Shown here piece by piece: positions 45,249-54,892 of a stretch of DNA of 64,000 nt; positions within the stretch are counted from its first letter, which is position 1; each line of letters starts with the position of its first letter. A model generated the notes under the pieces. The model was not told the DNA's origin. It searched no databases and was given only the letters and a program-made list of their open reading frames with translations. The DNA comes from Psychrobacillus sp. FSL K6-2836 (GTDB taxonomy: Bacteria; Bacillota; Bacilli; Bacillales_A; Planococcaceae): NCBI RefSeq assembly GCF_038003085.1, contig NZ_JBBOOM010000003.1, positions 1 to 64,000 of the forward strand. The letters run 5' to 3'. The position numbers and the translations under genes were made by a program.

Positions 45249-45722
45249 CTACGATTGTTCTTTCATGAGACTTTTGATTTTTTTAATATCTTTTTCTAAC
45301 TTCTTCATACTCAAGTTATTCTTTTGGAGTTTTTGTTCCAGTTTGTCAAGTTCAAAATACATTTTTTGATCGGTCGAAACCAAGATTTTGTAATCTGGAT
45401 ACATTTTTTCCAAATCAGTTTTTACGTTCTTTTCAATTTTTTTTAATTGAAAACGATCAAATTGTTTCACTTTTATGGCTACTAATAGCTCTTTATCAGT
45501 ATTCACAGCCTTCACATCCGAAGTTTCTTCTTCAGTAATGGTGTTTTCTTTTGCTTGATTGGCAACGGATTGACTGATTGGCTTACTTATATTCACCTCT
45601 GAAACTTTCAAATCCTCATTGGCATCAGCAAATTGATCCTGATTTCCATTACAACCTGAGCATAATCCGATAACCATTAATATTAAAAGACCAACTTTCA
45701 ATTTTTTTATTGTGGATATCAT
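45249..45722 (-). CDS. YhcN/YlaJ-type spore lipoprotein of operon copy 1
   Basis: The product is 157 aa. The lipoprotein signal ends GLCSGCNG. The mature part has the YhcN/YlaJ fold (ELLVAIKVKQFDRFQLKKIE; KMYPDYKILVSTDQKM). Homologues sit in the spore inner membrane, and this is a fixed member of spoVA2mob operons. The frame is intact. It lies 20 bases upstream of spoVAC. Confidence 0.8.
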   Translation of the reverse strand: MISTIKKLKVGLLILMVIGLCSGCNGNQDQFADANEDLKVSEVNISKPISQSVANQAKENTITEEETSDVKAVNTDKELLVAIKVKQFDRFQLKKIEKNVKTDLEKMYPDYKILVSTDQKMYFELDKLEQKLQKNNLSMKKLEKDIKKIKSLMKEQS

Positions 45723-45756
45723 GAATTCACCTCTGTGTTTTGTCTCTCCTTAATAA

Positions 45757-45962
45757 TTATTCCTGTTTGTATTGAGGTTCTTCTTGTTCAATTTGTTGAA
45801 CACGCAGTTCAATACTGTCTATAACAGATTGAGTTTGTTTAGCAGCATCTTGGTAAAGCGACTTCGCTTGTTGATTGTCTGTACTTAGAGCAAAGGTTTC
45901 AAAATTGCCTGAGCACTTTTCAAGCCTGCTAGAGAAGTCTTAACGTCATTAATTACCGTCAT
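45757..45962 (-). pseudogene. First DUF1657 gene of operon copy 1, frameshifted
   Basis: From ATG 45962 the frame reads MTVINDVKTSLAGLKSAQA and then shifts by one missing base relative to copy 2 (QASFETFALSTDN). The rest, up to PQYKQE and TAA 45757, is still readable in another frame. It is the first gene of the operon. An AAGGAGG site is retained. Confidence 0.75.
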
Positions 45963-46705
45963 AAGAACACCTCCTTATCTTTTTTGATTTTCAACTTCTA
46001 ATGGGATGTATTAGTTTCCAATTTCCTATTTTCAATTGGCAAAATGAATCCCTGGATATATTCCCCTATTTTTCTATTACTTTTCGATAATAACTCCTCT
46101 AACTAAAATATTTAAAAAGGAAATATACTGTTAAATGATGACCTTTATTTTTACAAAACGTATTGAACATAAAAGATTGACCTCTAATAGTTCTAACAAA
46201 TTACATGATTCATAGAGTGATTCAACCATAGTAATCGCCGATGCTTTACTGCATTTCAAGTTCGCCCCTTGACTGTGTTTTTCACTTTTAGTCAACTCCT
46301 GTCTTTGTTGGATATAGGGGGAGGGCGAACGTCTAGGAATTTGCCACTGTTTCCGGCTTAAAACAGGTTGGGAATGTGTACGATACGTATATAAATGTCA
46401 ACACTAATATGTACATTTTCGCTTATATAAGGATGTACACGAAATATCACTCACCCTACAGTCATTAAATGAAAAGTTCATCAGATAAAGCTCATTTTGA
46501 AGGAGAATTCACACTCACCCTAATCATGAATTCCATGACCTTAAAGTACCTTCAAATACTGATACAACTTGATTCTATTTATCTTGCTGTTTATTCATAT
46601 GATCCATTATCTGATTGATTTTCTTGAAAATTCAAATTGGAAAAGTTAAATTTCTTTTCACCTTTTTTAGGAATCATAATAGTTCAATTTGAAACATACA
46701 AAACA
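45963..46705. other. Upstream region of operon copy 1 and unassigned DNA
   Basis: A block at 46033-46059 (CAATTGG then AAATGAATCCCTGGA) is shared with the upstream region of copy 2 at 53299-53326, so it is probably the promoter or a control site. An inverted pair GTTCGCCC (46260-46267) / GGGCGAAC (46323-46330) may be the end of an old insertion. No gene is seen. Confidence 0.4.
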
Positions 46706-48500
46706 AAGGGGCTGTCTAATAAGTCCCTAAAATAAAACAGGTGGAGAAAAACGAGTCGTTTTTCTCCACCTGTATTTATGTTTTTACTAATTTTTCTTGA
46801 AAGTAGTTGGCGAATGCCTGCTACTTTCAGTAGGTTGTGGGCTAATGCCACAATCCCAAATTCTGTGTGGACCTTTTCGAGGCCCCGCAGTAAAAATCTG
46901 CGGAACGATCGATTGCCCTTGATGTGGCCAAAAACACTTTCTACGTCAATTTTACGTTGTGCGTAGATGCGTGATTTCGTTTCACATTCAAGGGCTGCTT
47001 TGGCCTTTGCTTTCATTTCTTCAAAAATGGGGTTCCATTGTACTTGGCGATTGCCTTTGGCTTTTGTACAGAGTGCTTTCAATGGACAATCTGAACAGTC
47101 CTCACATTCTTACACTTTTAAACTTTGTATATAACCCGAGACATTTTTCTTATTCAAATACTTTTTAAATTCAACTCTACGCCCGTTTGGACAAATAAAA
47201 TGATCTTCCTTTTCGATGTAATCCCAATTCTTCGCATGTTTGATGTTCTTCTTATAACTTCGTGACTTTTCCTTTAGATACATTCTGTACGGAATAAGGA
47301 AGTCAAAACGGGGTTCTTTTTCTTCACCCATCGCATACAGATAATTTTCTTCACTTCCATAACCCGCATCGGCTATCACCGTTTTTGGCATCGGTAAACT
47401 AGATGCTGCTAATTTCTCCAAGTGTGGAATAAAGCAGCGTGTATCCGTAGGACGTTGATGCATGGAGTAAAGTAAAATAAAATGAATTTATTTTCTGTTG
47501 CCATTTGAACATTATAAGCCGCTTTTAATTGTCCGATTTTCATATGATCATCTTTCATTCGCATAAACGTCGCGTCATAATCTGTTTTCGAAAAGCTATT
47601 GCGGTCACCGAAGACTTCGTATTGTTGTTTATATTTATTCAGGCGAGGTAAGAAGTTTTCTCGAATCAATTTTAATGGTTTCTTTAGCACACTTCGTTGC
47701 GAACGGATTTCTTTACGTGCCGCGACATCTTCTTCTGCTTCAACTTCATTTGTTAAAGTGAATACCTGTTCTTCCAATTCCTGCGCAATGATTTCTAATT
47801 GTTCTGGGGTTACGTCTTCTTTGACTTCCTTAATAGTAGATTGAATCAACTCGGATTCCGCTATTTCTTGAATATGTTGAATCGTTTCTTGTATTTTTTC
47901 TTTTAGCTTTCCCTCGAAATTCTTCGTTGCTTTTTTCCACACAATAGAATACTTATTGGCATCGGCTTCAATTTTTGTCCCATCAAAAAAGTAGTTTTCC
48001 ATGGTAATATAGTTTTGCTCGATAAGTAGCAGAATCATTTCTTCAAATAGTGAATCTATCATGTTTATAAATTGCTCTGAACGGAAGCGATTGATTGTAC
48101 GATGATCGGGTTCTTGTCCAGCTGCGAGCCATTTTACGGGAATATTTTCGCTGAGTAAATTTTCAATACCCCATGAGGAATAAACCTTTTTAGAATAACC
48201 GTACAGAATCACTTTTGTCATCATCTTCGGATGGAATGAGCTTCTCCCACCACCTTTATAATGAGAAAAGAAAACTTCGTCATCAATAGACTCAATCATT
48301 TCATCAATCACGCGTGATACATGGTTGCCAGGGATCAAATCTTGTATATCAAAAAGGGATATTCCTTGTTGGTTATTATATGGAATAAAAGTAGGTGCGT
48401 AATTTCTTTTTTTAGAAACGCAAGTTTCCTCCTGAATTGCCAGTGGAAGTGAAGTTTGTTCAGTGATATAATTTGGATTAGTAATCTTTGGATTGCACAT
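46684..48500 (-). pseudogene. IS1182-family transposase, interrupted
   Basis: Three frames together encode a DDE transposase. The first (48500-47409) has the N-terminal domain ([36 protein letters not shown]). A frameshift near 47463 leads to [15 protein letters not shown] and IADAGYGSEENYLY. A TAA near 47110 interrupts before ECEDCSDCPLKALCT. The last piece contains KIDVESVFGHIKGNRSFRRF. The final frame runs a little past the inverted repeat. The enzyme is not functional. Confidence 0.8.
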
Positions 48501-48637
48501 AAAAAATCGTCCCTTCTAAATGTTGGTGTGGTAACTTTCATTTTACTAGAAGTGACGATTTTTTTGTACCCATTTTTAGTAACGAAAAAAGGGCTGCCCC
48601 CAAAAGTCATTATTGGTGACTTTTGGGACAGCCCCTT
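46706..48637 (-). mobile_element. IS1182-family insertion sequence, inactive
   Basis: Inverted ends AAGGGGCTGTC (46706-46716) and GACAGCCCCTT (48628-48637) bound a broken transposase. The right end also forms a long hairpin with GGGCTGCCCCCAAAAGTCA. It lies between the two spoVA2mob-type operons. No clear target duplication was found. Confidence 0.75.
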
Positions 48638-48651
48638 AAACTTATTGCTGT

Positions 48652-49014
48652 TTACTTATTTTCATCTGTTGTATCTGGGTCAGTTGCATCTGCGGGATCT
48701 TCAACCGGTTCTTCTGAATCAGGGACCACATTATTTTCATCTGTAGTATCTGGATCAGTTGCATCTGCGGGATCTTCAACCGGTTCTTCTAAATCAGGGA
48801 CCACATTATTTTCATCTGTAGTATCTGGATCAGTTGCATCTGCGGGATCTTCAATCGGTTCTTCTAAATCAGGGACCACATTATTTTCATCTGTAGTATC
48901 TGGATCAGTTGCATCTGCGGGATCTTCAATCGGTTCTTCATCATTATTACAACCCATTAACAAGATGGCAGATAGAAAAACTGCTGTTACTAGTCTTAAC
49001 CACTTAAGATTCAT
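48652..49014 (-). CDS. Acidic repeat lipoprotein
   Basis: The product is 120 aa. A lipoprotein signal (LSAILLMGCNND) is followed by three full and one partial unit of 25 aa beginning EEPIEDPADATDPDTTDE. The units are almost identical at the DNA level (75 bp). The mature chain is nearly all Asp, Glu, Thr and Pro, so it is disordered and strongly negative. It ends close to the IS1182 end, so its original C-terminus may have been lost. A surface or spore-membrane role is possible. Confidence 0.65.
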   Translation of the reverse strand: MNLKWLRLVTAVFLSAILLMGCNNDEEPIEDPADATDPDTTDENNVVPDLEEPIEDPADATDPDTTDENNVVPDLEEPVEDPADATDPDTTDENNVVPDSEEPVEDPADATDPDTTDENK

Positions 49015-49109
49015 TTTTTACCGCCCTTTCTATATTCATTTTATAATCTAAATTATATTGCCCGTTTATTCTTTTTTTATACTTGTGGTTCCTAGGGATG
49101 TTAATATAG

Positions 49110-49500
49110 TCACATTCCTATATCCAAACTTTCACTTTGTTTAAACACTCCGTTTTTCATCTCAATCAATATTTCAAAATGACCGTTTATTTGTTGAACC
49201 TTACTTATTGGTTGCCAATGACGTTTTGCATTTACTTCATCACCTGGTTGAAACGGTTCATCACCAGCATTTTCAATTTCTTCGTGAATCACCCATTTAT
49301 GATCCTCAACTGGTTCACCAACAGTTGTTGGAGTATATGTAACAGTATAAATTGTCGTATCAAAGGCACCATATATTGTAGCTTCAGAACCATTCATTCC
49401 CGACATATGTTCCGCATTGATAATGGCTTGGCTTCCAACAGGATAGGTAAAGCAGGATCATCTGCTATACCTCCTTTCTGTACAATCACATGCGAGCCAT
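49110..49500 (-). pseudogene. YdhK/DUF1541 protein fragment
   Basis: The frame ending at 49110 encodes most of one DUF1541 unit and a second partial one (YPVGSQAIINAEHMSGMNGS; VYTVTYTPT-type strand; HKWVIHEEIENAGDEPFQPG). The start of the gene, with its lipoprotein signal and the first unit, is missing, and the frame is shifted near 49450. It directly abuts the end of operon copy 2. The intact parts are only C-terminal, so it is a remnant. Confidence 0.6.
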
Positions 49501-49512
49501 ATTTTAAGATAA

Positions 49513-50373
49513 TCAACTTTTTAAAATATAGGTAACTTGATCAATTGCTTTTTGCAGTTTTTCACTGTTTTTTACAAATAGCTGCTTAGCATCCTTATCT
49601 TCTGTTGCAAGCGCAAATAATTCTAAGTCCGCTTGGCATTTTTTCATCGTTGAAAGCATTAAAGGCCTTTCCTGCGGAGATGGAACTTGTAGCTTATCAT
49701 CAAAAACATCAACCGTTAATTCCCCATAAGAATTTACTTGACCAATAAATACGTTTTCAATTGTAACCCCTAGTTTTTCTATTTCTGTCTTTAACCACCC
49801 CCGACTATGCCCAATGGTGGCAAGTGGTTCATCCAAAATCTTGCCATCCATAATGACAGTCTGAGGTTCCTTAATTGAAGCTACTTTCATGTTTAAATCC
49901 TTTGGTGTTAAAGGTTGGTTCTCTTTCTTCAGCATGACAGATAAATCACCTGTTGCCTCTAAAATCGCAAATTGCACATCAGACACCTGGAAGACATCCT
50001 TATTCCGAAGTAGTTCTAACAATTCGTCCACAGTATATCTTTCCTTCTTCAAATTATCTTCCATAACTTTTCCGTCTTTGATGAATATAGTCCCCTTGCC
50101 TTCTGTAAAATCGCGAAACTTTTTACTTTTTAAAGAAATAAGACCACCTAAAAATGGGATCAATGAAACGATTCCAATCCCTAACAATCCTAAAAACATG
50201 TTTCCATCTAATCCCATGATACTTTCTGCTGCTATGCTTCCAATGGTTATTCCAGTTACATATTCAAAGAAAGAAAGTTGAGCTATTTGTTTTTTACCTA
50301 GTACCTTGGTAACGAAAAAAAGAAAAATGACAAACATTACTGATCGAAGCGCGACATCTAGCCATTCAGGCAT
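49513..50373 (-). CDS. yetF: YetF-like protein with DUF1657-type tail, operon copy 2
   Basis: The product is 286 aa. Three membrane helices and a DUF421 domain (FIKDGKVMEDNLKKERYT) are followed by an intact C-terminal helical tail (MKKCQADLELFALATEDKDA) resembling DUF1657. This is the full form of the gene that is truncated in copy 1. It is the last gene of the intact spoVA2mob-type operon; YetF is a regular member of it. Confidence 0.85.
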   Translation of the reverse strand: MPEWLDVALRSVMFVIFLFFVTKVLGKKQIAQLSFFEYVTGITIGSIAAESIMGLDGNMFLGLLGIGIVSLIPFLGGLISLKSKKFRDFTEGKGTIFIKDGKVMEDNLKKERYTVDELLELLRNKDVFQVSDVQFAILEATGDLSVMLKKENQPLTPKDLNMKVASIKEPQTVIMDGKILDEPLATIGHSRGWLKTEIEKLGVTIENVFIGQVNSYGELTVDVFDDKLQVPSPQERPLMLSTMKKCQADLELFALATEDKDAKQLFVKNSEKLQKAIDQVTYILKS

Positions 50374-50395
50374 GATTAAAAGACCTCCTCTTTAC

Positions 50396-50602
50396 TTAAA
50401 AACCTTTATATTGATATTCTTCATTTTCCAATTCTCCAACCCTTTTATTCAAATCTGTCACTATTTCGCTTACTACCATCATCGTTTCATGTATGGTTTG
50501 TTTTGATTCATTATCTTGTGTACGTTCTGCTAAATTGGATAGGCTAGCTTCTACTCCTTTGAGACTAGCTAGACATTGTTTTACATCCGACACTACAGTC
50601 AT
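50396..50602 (-). CDS. DUF1657 protein, operon copy 2
   Basis: The product is 68 aa, with two helices (VKQCLASLKGVEASLSNLAE; ESKQTIHETMMVVSEIVTDL). It lies between spoVAEb and yetF with short spacings, and a GGAGG site precedes ATG 50602. It is intact. Its role in spores is unknown, but the gene is conserved at this place. Confidence 0.85.
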   Translation of the reverse strand: MTVVSDVKQCLASLKGVEASLSNLAERTQDNESKQTIHETMMVVSEIVTDLNKRVGELENEEYQYKGF

Positions 50603-50614
50603 CTGTCATCCTCC

Positions 50615-50965
50615 TCATCCCTTTGGTTTAAAAAATAATGCACCAATCATGCCGAAAACAATGGCAGATGAAATACCGGAACTTGTCACTTCGAACATCC
50701 CAGTGAGTACCCCAACTAAGCCGTGTTTTTCAGCTTCTGCCATCGCCCCATGTACCAGTGAATTACCAAAGCTTGTAATTGGTACGGTAGCTCCTGCACC
50801 AGCAAAATCAATCAATGGTTCATATAAACCTACCCCATCTAAAATGGCACCAGACACTACAAGGGTACTTAACGTATGTGCTGGTGTTAGTTTAAACACA
50901 TCAAACATAATTTGACCTATTACACAAATCAAGCCACCAACAACAAAAGCCCAAAAAAAGATCAT
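50615..50965 (-). CDS. spoVAEB: SpoVAEb, operon copy 2
   Basis: The product is 116 aa with three or four membrane helices, starting [35 protein letters not shown] is near residue 75 and the full last helix ends GALFFKPKG. It is a subunit of the SpoVA channel that moves calcium-dipicolinate during sporulation and germination. It starts 3 bases before the spoVAD stop region ends, in tight coupling. The frame is intact, unlike copy 1. Confidence 0.9.
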   Translation of the reverse strand: MIFFWAFVVGGLICVIGQIMFDVFKLTPAHTLSTLVVSGAILDGVGLYEPLIDFAGAGATVPITSFGNSLVHGAMAEAEKHGLVGVLTGMFEVTSSGISSAIVFGMIGALFFKPKG

Positions 50966-50967
50966 AT

Positions 50968-51981
50968 CTATTCTTCCCCCCCGTATTCAATCGATACCGC
51001 ATGAGCAATACAAGGAATTGTTTCGTTTTGCTGGAAGGTTAGCGGTGATAGTAGAGCACCTGTAGCTACCACTAACATTCTTTTAAATTCACCTTTTTTC
51101 ATGCGATTTAATAAATGGCCATATACTACGGTTGCTGAGCAACCCGCACCACTGGCTCCTGCCAAAACCGGCTGTCCTTCCCGATAAATCATGAGTCCAC
51201 AATCCTGGTATTGTTCTTCCGTGATAGGGGTTCCATGCTTTTTGAATATTTCAAGCGATGCTTCATGCCCTATTTTGCCAAGGTCACCTGTTACGATTAA
51301 GTCATAATAAGAGGGATCAACGTTTCGTTCCTTTAAATGCGCTTCGATGGTATCAACCGCAGCGGGTGCCATAGCCCCTCCCATATTAAAAGGATCTGTC
51401 AACCCCATATCAATGACGCGGCCTATCGTGGCAGAAGTTACACGTGGTCCTTCCCCGGTATTACTTAACAAAGCAGCCCCTGCACCCGTTACTGTCCATT
51501 GTGCAGTAGGCGGTTTTTGTCCACCATATTCAGTCGGATAGCGAAACTGTTTTTCAACGGCCGTGTTATGACTGGAAGCTCCTGTTAATATATATTTAGC
51601 CCCATTTGTGTTAATGATATAGGCACCTAGAGCCAATCCTTCCATAGATGTTGAACAGGCTCCAAACAAACCGAAATAAGGGGCTCCAATCGTTCGACTT
51701 GCGAAACTTGTAGGGGTAATTTGGTTAATCAGATCACCAGCTAGTAGAAATTGAACTTGTTCCTTTTGAATTTCTCCTTTTTCGAGTGCTTTTTGACAGG
51801 CTTCTTCAAAAAGTATTTTATGTGCTTTTTCATATGAATCTTGCGCGAGCCACAAATCGGAATGCAGAAGATCAAAATCATCTGCTATAGCTCCATCTGC
51901 TTCGAATGGCCCTCCGACTGTTCCAGTGGAAATAATTACTGGTTTTTGATCAAAGATCCATGTACGATGACCTGCTAACAT
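50968..51981 (-). CDS. spoVAD: SpoVAD, operon copy 2
   Basis: The product is 337 aa from ATG 51981, overlapping the spoVAC stop as TAATG. It has a thiolase fold with the [15 protein letters not shown] block (about residue 105) and [16 protein letters not shown] (about 280). SpoVAD sits on the outer face of the inner spore membrane and binds dipicolinic acid. The frame is intact and ends YGGEE. The gene order is typical of the mobile spoVA2 operon that raises spore heat resistance. Confidence 0.9.
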   Translation of the reverse strand: MLAGHRTWIFDQKPVIISTGTVGGPFEADGAIADDFDLLHSDLWLAQDSYEKAHKILFEEACQKALEKGEIQKEQVQFLLAGDLINQITPTSFASRTIGAPYFGLFGACSTSMEGLALGAYIINTNGAKYILTGASSHNTAVEKQFRYPTEYGGQKPPTAQWTVTGAGAALLSNTGEGPRVTSATIGRVIDMGLTDPFNMGGAMAPAAVDTIEAHLKERNVDPSYYDLIVTGDLGKIGHEASLEIFKKHGTPITEEQYQDCGLMIYREGQPVLAGASGAGCSATVVYGHLLNRMKKGEFKRMLVVATGALLSPLTFQQNETIPCIAHAVSIEYGGEE

Positions 51982-52460
51982 TACAAACCACCCCACTGTA
52001 TAAAGATTGTTTTAATCAAAGAAATGATAAATGCAGAAAATACGCCAAACAGAATTACCGAACCGGCAAGTTTAAACATATTACCACCTACCCCTAATAC
52101 AAATCCTTCTGTCCGGTGTTCAATAGCAGCAGATATAATAGCATTTCCAAATCCAGTAACTGGAACAGCAGTCCCCGCCCCTCCAAATTGTGCGATTCTA
52201 TCATAAACTCCAAATCCTGTAAGAAGCATCGCAATAAAAACTAAAGTTCCCACCGTTGGATTACCTGCTGTTTGATCGGTAAAATCAAAATAATAAATAT
52301 AAAATGTTGAAATTAGCTGACCGATTAGACAGATAAGACCACCGACTAAAAAAGCTTTTATGCAATTTCGAACTACTGGTCTTTTTGTTTCGTGTTTCTT
52401 TTGAAGTTCTTGGTATTCCTGTTGCACTGGTGTTAATTGCTTCTTTTTATTATTCGACAT
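51981..52460 (-). CDS. spoVAC: SpoVAC, operon copy 2
   Basis: The product is 159 aa with four membrane helices and the motif FGGAGTAVPVTGFGNAI. It forms the membrane channel for dipicolinate with SpoVAEb. It is about 95 percent identical to copy 1 at 44749. A charged N-terminal tail (KKKQLTPVQQEYQELQKK) faces the core. It is intact. Confidence 0.9.
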   Translation of the reverse strand: MSNNKKKQLTPVQQEYQELQKKHETKRPVVRNCIKAFLVGGLICLIGQLISTFYIYYFDFTDQTAGNPTVGTLVFIAMLLTGFGVYDRIAQFGGAGTAVPVTGFGNAIISAAIEHRTEGFVLGVGGNMFKLAGSVILFGVFSAFIISLIKTIFIQWGGL

Positions 52461-52479
52461 CTAGCAAGCCTCTCTTTCT

Positions 52480-52941
52480 CTACGATTGTTCTTTCATGAG
52501 ACTTTTAATCTTTTTTATATCTTTTTCTAAGTTCTTCATACCCAAAGTATTCTTTTGAAGTTTTTCGTCTAGTTTAACAAGTTCAAAATACATTTTTAGA
52601 TCGGCTGAAACTAAGATTGAATAATCTGGGTACCGTTTTTCCAGATCTGATTTTATGTTCTTCTCAATTTTTTTTAACTGAAAACGATCAAATTGTTTTA
52701 CTTTTATGGCTACTAATAGCTCTTTATCTGAATTCACTGCCATCACATCTGAAATTTCCTCTTCCATGCTGACGTTTTCTATAGCTTGATTGGCAACGGA
52801 TTGACTGATTGGCTTACTCACCTGTGAAACATTCAAATCCTCATTGGCATCCTGATCCTGATTTCCATTACAACCTGTGCATAATCCGATAACCATTAAT
52901 ATTAAAAGACCAACTTTCACATTTTTTATTTTGGATATCAT
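52480..52941 (-). CDS. YhcN/YlaJ-type spore lipoprotein, operon copy 2
   Basis: The product is 153 aa. The lipobox is GLCTGCNG and the mature part is of YhcN/YlaJ type (ELLVAIKVKQFDRFQLKKIE). It differs from copy 1 by a short deletion after the lipobox (NQDQDANEDL). It lies 20 bases before spoVAC and after a hairpin that separates it from the first DUF1657 gene. Confidence 0.85.
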   Translation of the reverse strand: MISKIKNVKVGLLILMVIGLCTGCNGNQDQDANEDLNVSQVSKPISQSVANQAIENVSMEEEISDVMAVNSDKELLVAIKVKQFDRFQLKKIEKNIKSDLEKRYPDYSILVSADLKMYFELVKLDEKLQKNTLGMKNLEKDIKKIKSLMKEQS

Positions 52942-52979
52942 GATTTCACCTCTGTGTTATATCGATTATTTTTAGAAAT

Positions 52980-53008
52980 AAAAGGTTGGTTAATTCAACC
53001 AACCTTTT
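52980..53008 (-). terminator. Intra-operon hairpin after the first DUF1657 gene
   Basis: AAAAGGTTGGTT and AACCAACCTTTT form a perfect 12-bp stem with the loop AATTC, followed on the minus strand by a weak ATTTC tract. It would favour expression of DUF1657 over the downstream genes. It is not present at the same place in copy 1. Confidence 0.65.
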
Positions 53009-53020
53009 ATCTCCTTTTAA

Positions 53021-53227
53021 TTATTCCTCTCTGTACTGAGGTTCTTCTTGTTGAATTTCTTGAAGACGTGGTTCAACACTGTCTACAATAGCTTGGGTTT
53101 TGATAGCAGCATCTTGATAAAGCGATTTCGCTTGCTGATTATCTGTACTTAAAGCAAATGTTTCAAAGCTAGCTTGAGCAGTTTTCAATCCCGCCAGAAC
53201 AGTCTTAACGTCGTTTACTACCGTCAT
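53021..53227 (-). CDS. First DUF1657 protein, operon copy 2
   Basis: The product is 68 aa from ATG 53227 after AAGGAGG; a longer frame to 53260 includes the site. It starts MTVVNDVKTVLAGLKTAQAS and has the two-helix DUF1657 pattern. It is the first gene of the intact operon. The copy at 45757 is frameshifted. Confidence 0.85.
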   Translation of the reverse strand: MTVVNDVKTVLAGLKTAQASFETFALSTDNQQAKSLYQDAAIKTQAIVDSVEPRLQEIQQEEPQYREE

Positions 53228-53298
53228 GAAATAACACCTCCTTATTTTATTAAATTTCAAATTCTATAAGAAAACATTCATTTCCAATTTTTAGTTGT

Positions 53299-53326
53299 CA
53301 ATTGGACTAAATGAATCCCTGGACAT
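53299..53326 (-). promoter_or_regulatory. Conserved block upstream of operon copy 2
   Basis: On the minus strand TCCAGGGATTCATTT is followed by CCAATTG. The same block lies at 46033-46059 before copy 1, at a similar distance (about 70-100 bases) from the first gene. It is probably part of the forespore promoter, but clear sigma-G hexamers at proper spacing were not found. Confidence 0.45.
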
Positions 53327-53522
53327 TTTACCCGTTTTGTGAAAACTTTATACTGTTCGACTTTTGAAGTAAAAAATGACAGGAAACTTAAGAAAGTTTT
53401 ATAGAGAAGCTATACAAGTTGAATTACTGAAGGAAAAAAACTGTTTGAATCCTTCTAAAGTAAGCGCCAAATAATGCCCACCTAGTCGAACAGCCACTGA
53501 AAAAGTACCTTTTACTTAAACA

Positions 53523-53568
53523 AGCGATCCTTATCTCGGTTTATCGAGATAAGGATCGCTGTTTTTTT
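53523..53568 (+). terminator. Strong terminator
   Basis: A perfect 16-bp stem (53523-53538 with 53545-53560) is followed by seven T. It reads on the plus strand; what transcript it ends is unclear. A TATAAT immediately after it could serve the next small gene. Confidence 0.8.
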
Positions 53569-53604
53569 GTATAATAAAAGTACTAACTTTAGGTGGTGTC
53601 CGGT

Positions 53605-53859
53605 ATGATTTCCAATCAACAGTCTCTTTCTCTCAGTCCATTTACGTTATATCAAAAATCTCCTGAAGAAATCCTAATGAAGAAATCGAAAAACCTTCGA
53701 AAAGCAGTGTACCAAATAGATGAAAAAATGAAAGAGAAGTTCTCGTTAAAAACAACGACAAATGAATTAGAAGATGAGCTAACCTATTGCCGTCAAGTTA
53801 TCGAATCAATGGAAGCTGAGGAAAAAATCCGTGAATATCCGAACGATTTGTCGAGATAA
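53605..53859 (+). CDS. Small helical protein of unknown function
   Basis: The product is 84 aa from ATG 53605, 8 bases after AGGTGGTG. The N-terminal part is polar and the C-terminal half is helical (SLKTTTNELEDELTYCRQVI; EAEEKIREYPNDLSR). The same kind of small protein occurs in other Bacillus accessory DNA by recall, but no function is known. It stands alone between two operon-scale blocks and follows a TATAAT-like box. Confidence is for being a real gene. Confidence 0.55.
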   Translation: MISNQQSLSLSPFTLYQKSPEEILMKKSKNLRKAVYQIDEKMKEKFSLKTTTNELEDELTYCRQVIESMEAEEKIREYPNDLSR

Positions 53860-53999
53860 ATGAACACCTAATTGTTCAAATTGGTTTTCTTGACCATAGG
53901 CTTTGAATAAATTAGAATGTGTTTGATGTTTCAATAATTCCTAAACGTAAATAGTTAAACAAGTGAATTAATATTTTGCTTCAGTTAATGATTCATCCT

Positions 54000-54266
54000 T
54001 CACATTACAGGAGTTATTGTTCGTTTCATCATAGCCCTACACCGTTTCACACTTTCTGAGGTACCACTGTATTTCCACTTAGTACCAATGTTATCTCTAT
54101 AGTTATAATCCTTATGATCAGTAACCGTTTCTTCTTCATCGCGTTTTACAAGTTCATATCCTCTTGCTTCTAATTCAGCAATTGCTATATCTAGTTCGGC
54201 TATCGTAATTCGATTGATATGTACCTGTTGGTTATTTAAATACCCATATCGTTTTTTCGTTTGCAT
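54000..54266 (-). CDS. Unknown small basic protein
   Basis: The product is 88 aa from ATG 54266 (AAAGGGGCG upstream); a longer frame to 54308 is less likely. It contains MQTKKRYGYLNNQQVHINRI, AELDIAIAELEARGYELVKR and NYRDNIGTKWKYSGTSESVK. The second half may be a small beta domain. I do not recognise it. It lies in the gap after operon copy 2 and before the Tn552-like transposon. It shows regular codon use. Confidence 0.5.
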   Translation of the reverse strand: MQTKKRYGYLNNQQVHINRITIAELDIAIAELEARGYELVKRDEEETVTDHKDYNYRDNIGTKWKYSGTSESVKRCRAMMKRTITPVM

Positions 54267-54496
54267 CTTGAACGCCCCTTTATTTTGGTGAATGACAAAT
54301 TGCACCATGTTTTAGGTACTTATACATTAGGTATTATCAGCGATGATAAATATAGTTACCTGTATATAAATTGTTCAAAATACTGTTGAATATTCATATC
54401 GTACTTCAAATGACTTTTGAAGTTGTTCGCTTATCAAAACGTCAACTAACTGCATATGTTATAAAGTTCATTCTTTTTAGCACGTATATCTTTTGT

Positions 54497-54533
54497 AACC
54501 CCCTAATGCGCCTTCTCATTAGGGGGTTTTTTT
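54497..54533 (+). terminator. Rho-independent terminator
   Basis: AACCCCCTAATG pairs with CATTAGGGGGTT, followed by seven T. No gene is assigned to the 186 bases upstream on this strand; it may end a small untranslated RNA. Confidence 0.75.
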
Positions 54534-54892
54534 GTTGTACAGTGAGAAACAGAATCCAAAAAGGTTTTAAATGGTGCTTATATTTTTTATAACCAGGCTG
54601 TATGAACAAGGTTCACATCTATTTGAAATGCAAAGACAATGAAAAATACATACAATTTTTTAACGTAAATACAGAGCAGAGCATCGACTATCGAAACCCA
54701 ACACAAGACGGATGAAAAGTCTGAGTGTAGACATTTAGGCTTTTTATTGTACATCCATTTTAAAGTAGAATTAGAATTGATTTGGGTATATTGAACAAAC
54801 AAATTAAATAGATGAACACTGAAGACACTTCAACTTATGAGGTGTCTTTTTTGTCGTGTTCATTATGCACATTACAGAAAGGAGACAATCAA

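Noticed and set aside
46706-48637. Target site duplication for IS1182
   Set aside because: AAAC occurs near both ends but is not directly adjacent on the left side, so I do not claim it.
48623-49051. Plus-strand Ser/Gly-rich repetitive protein
   Set aside because: It is the shadow of the minus-strand repeat lipoprotein, which has a proper lipobox and start.
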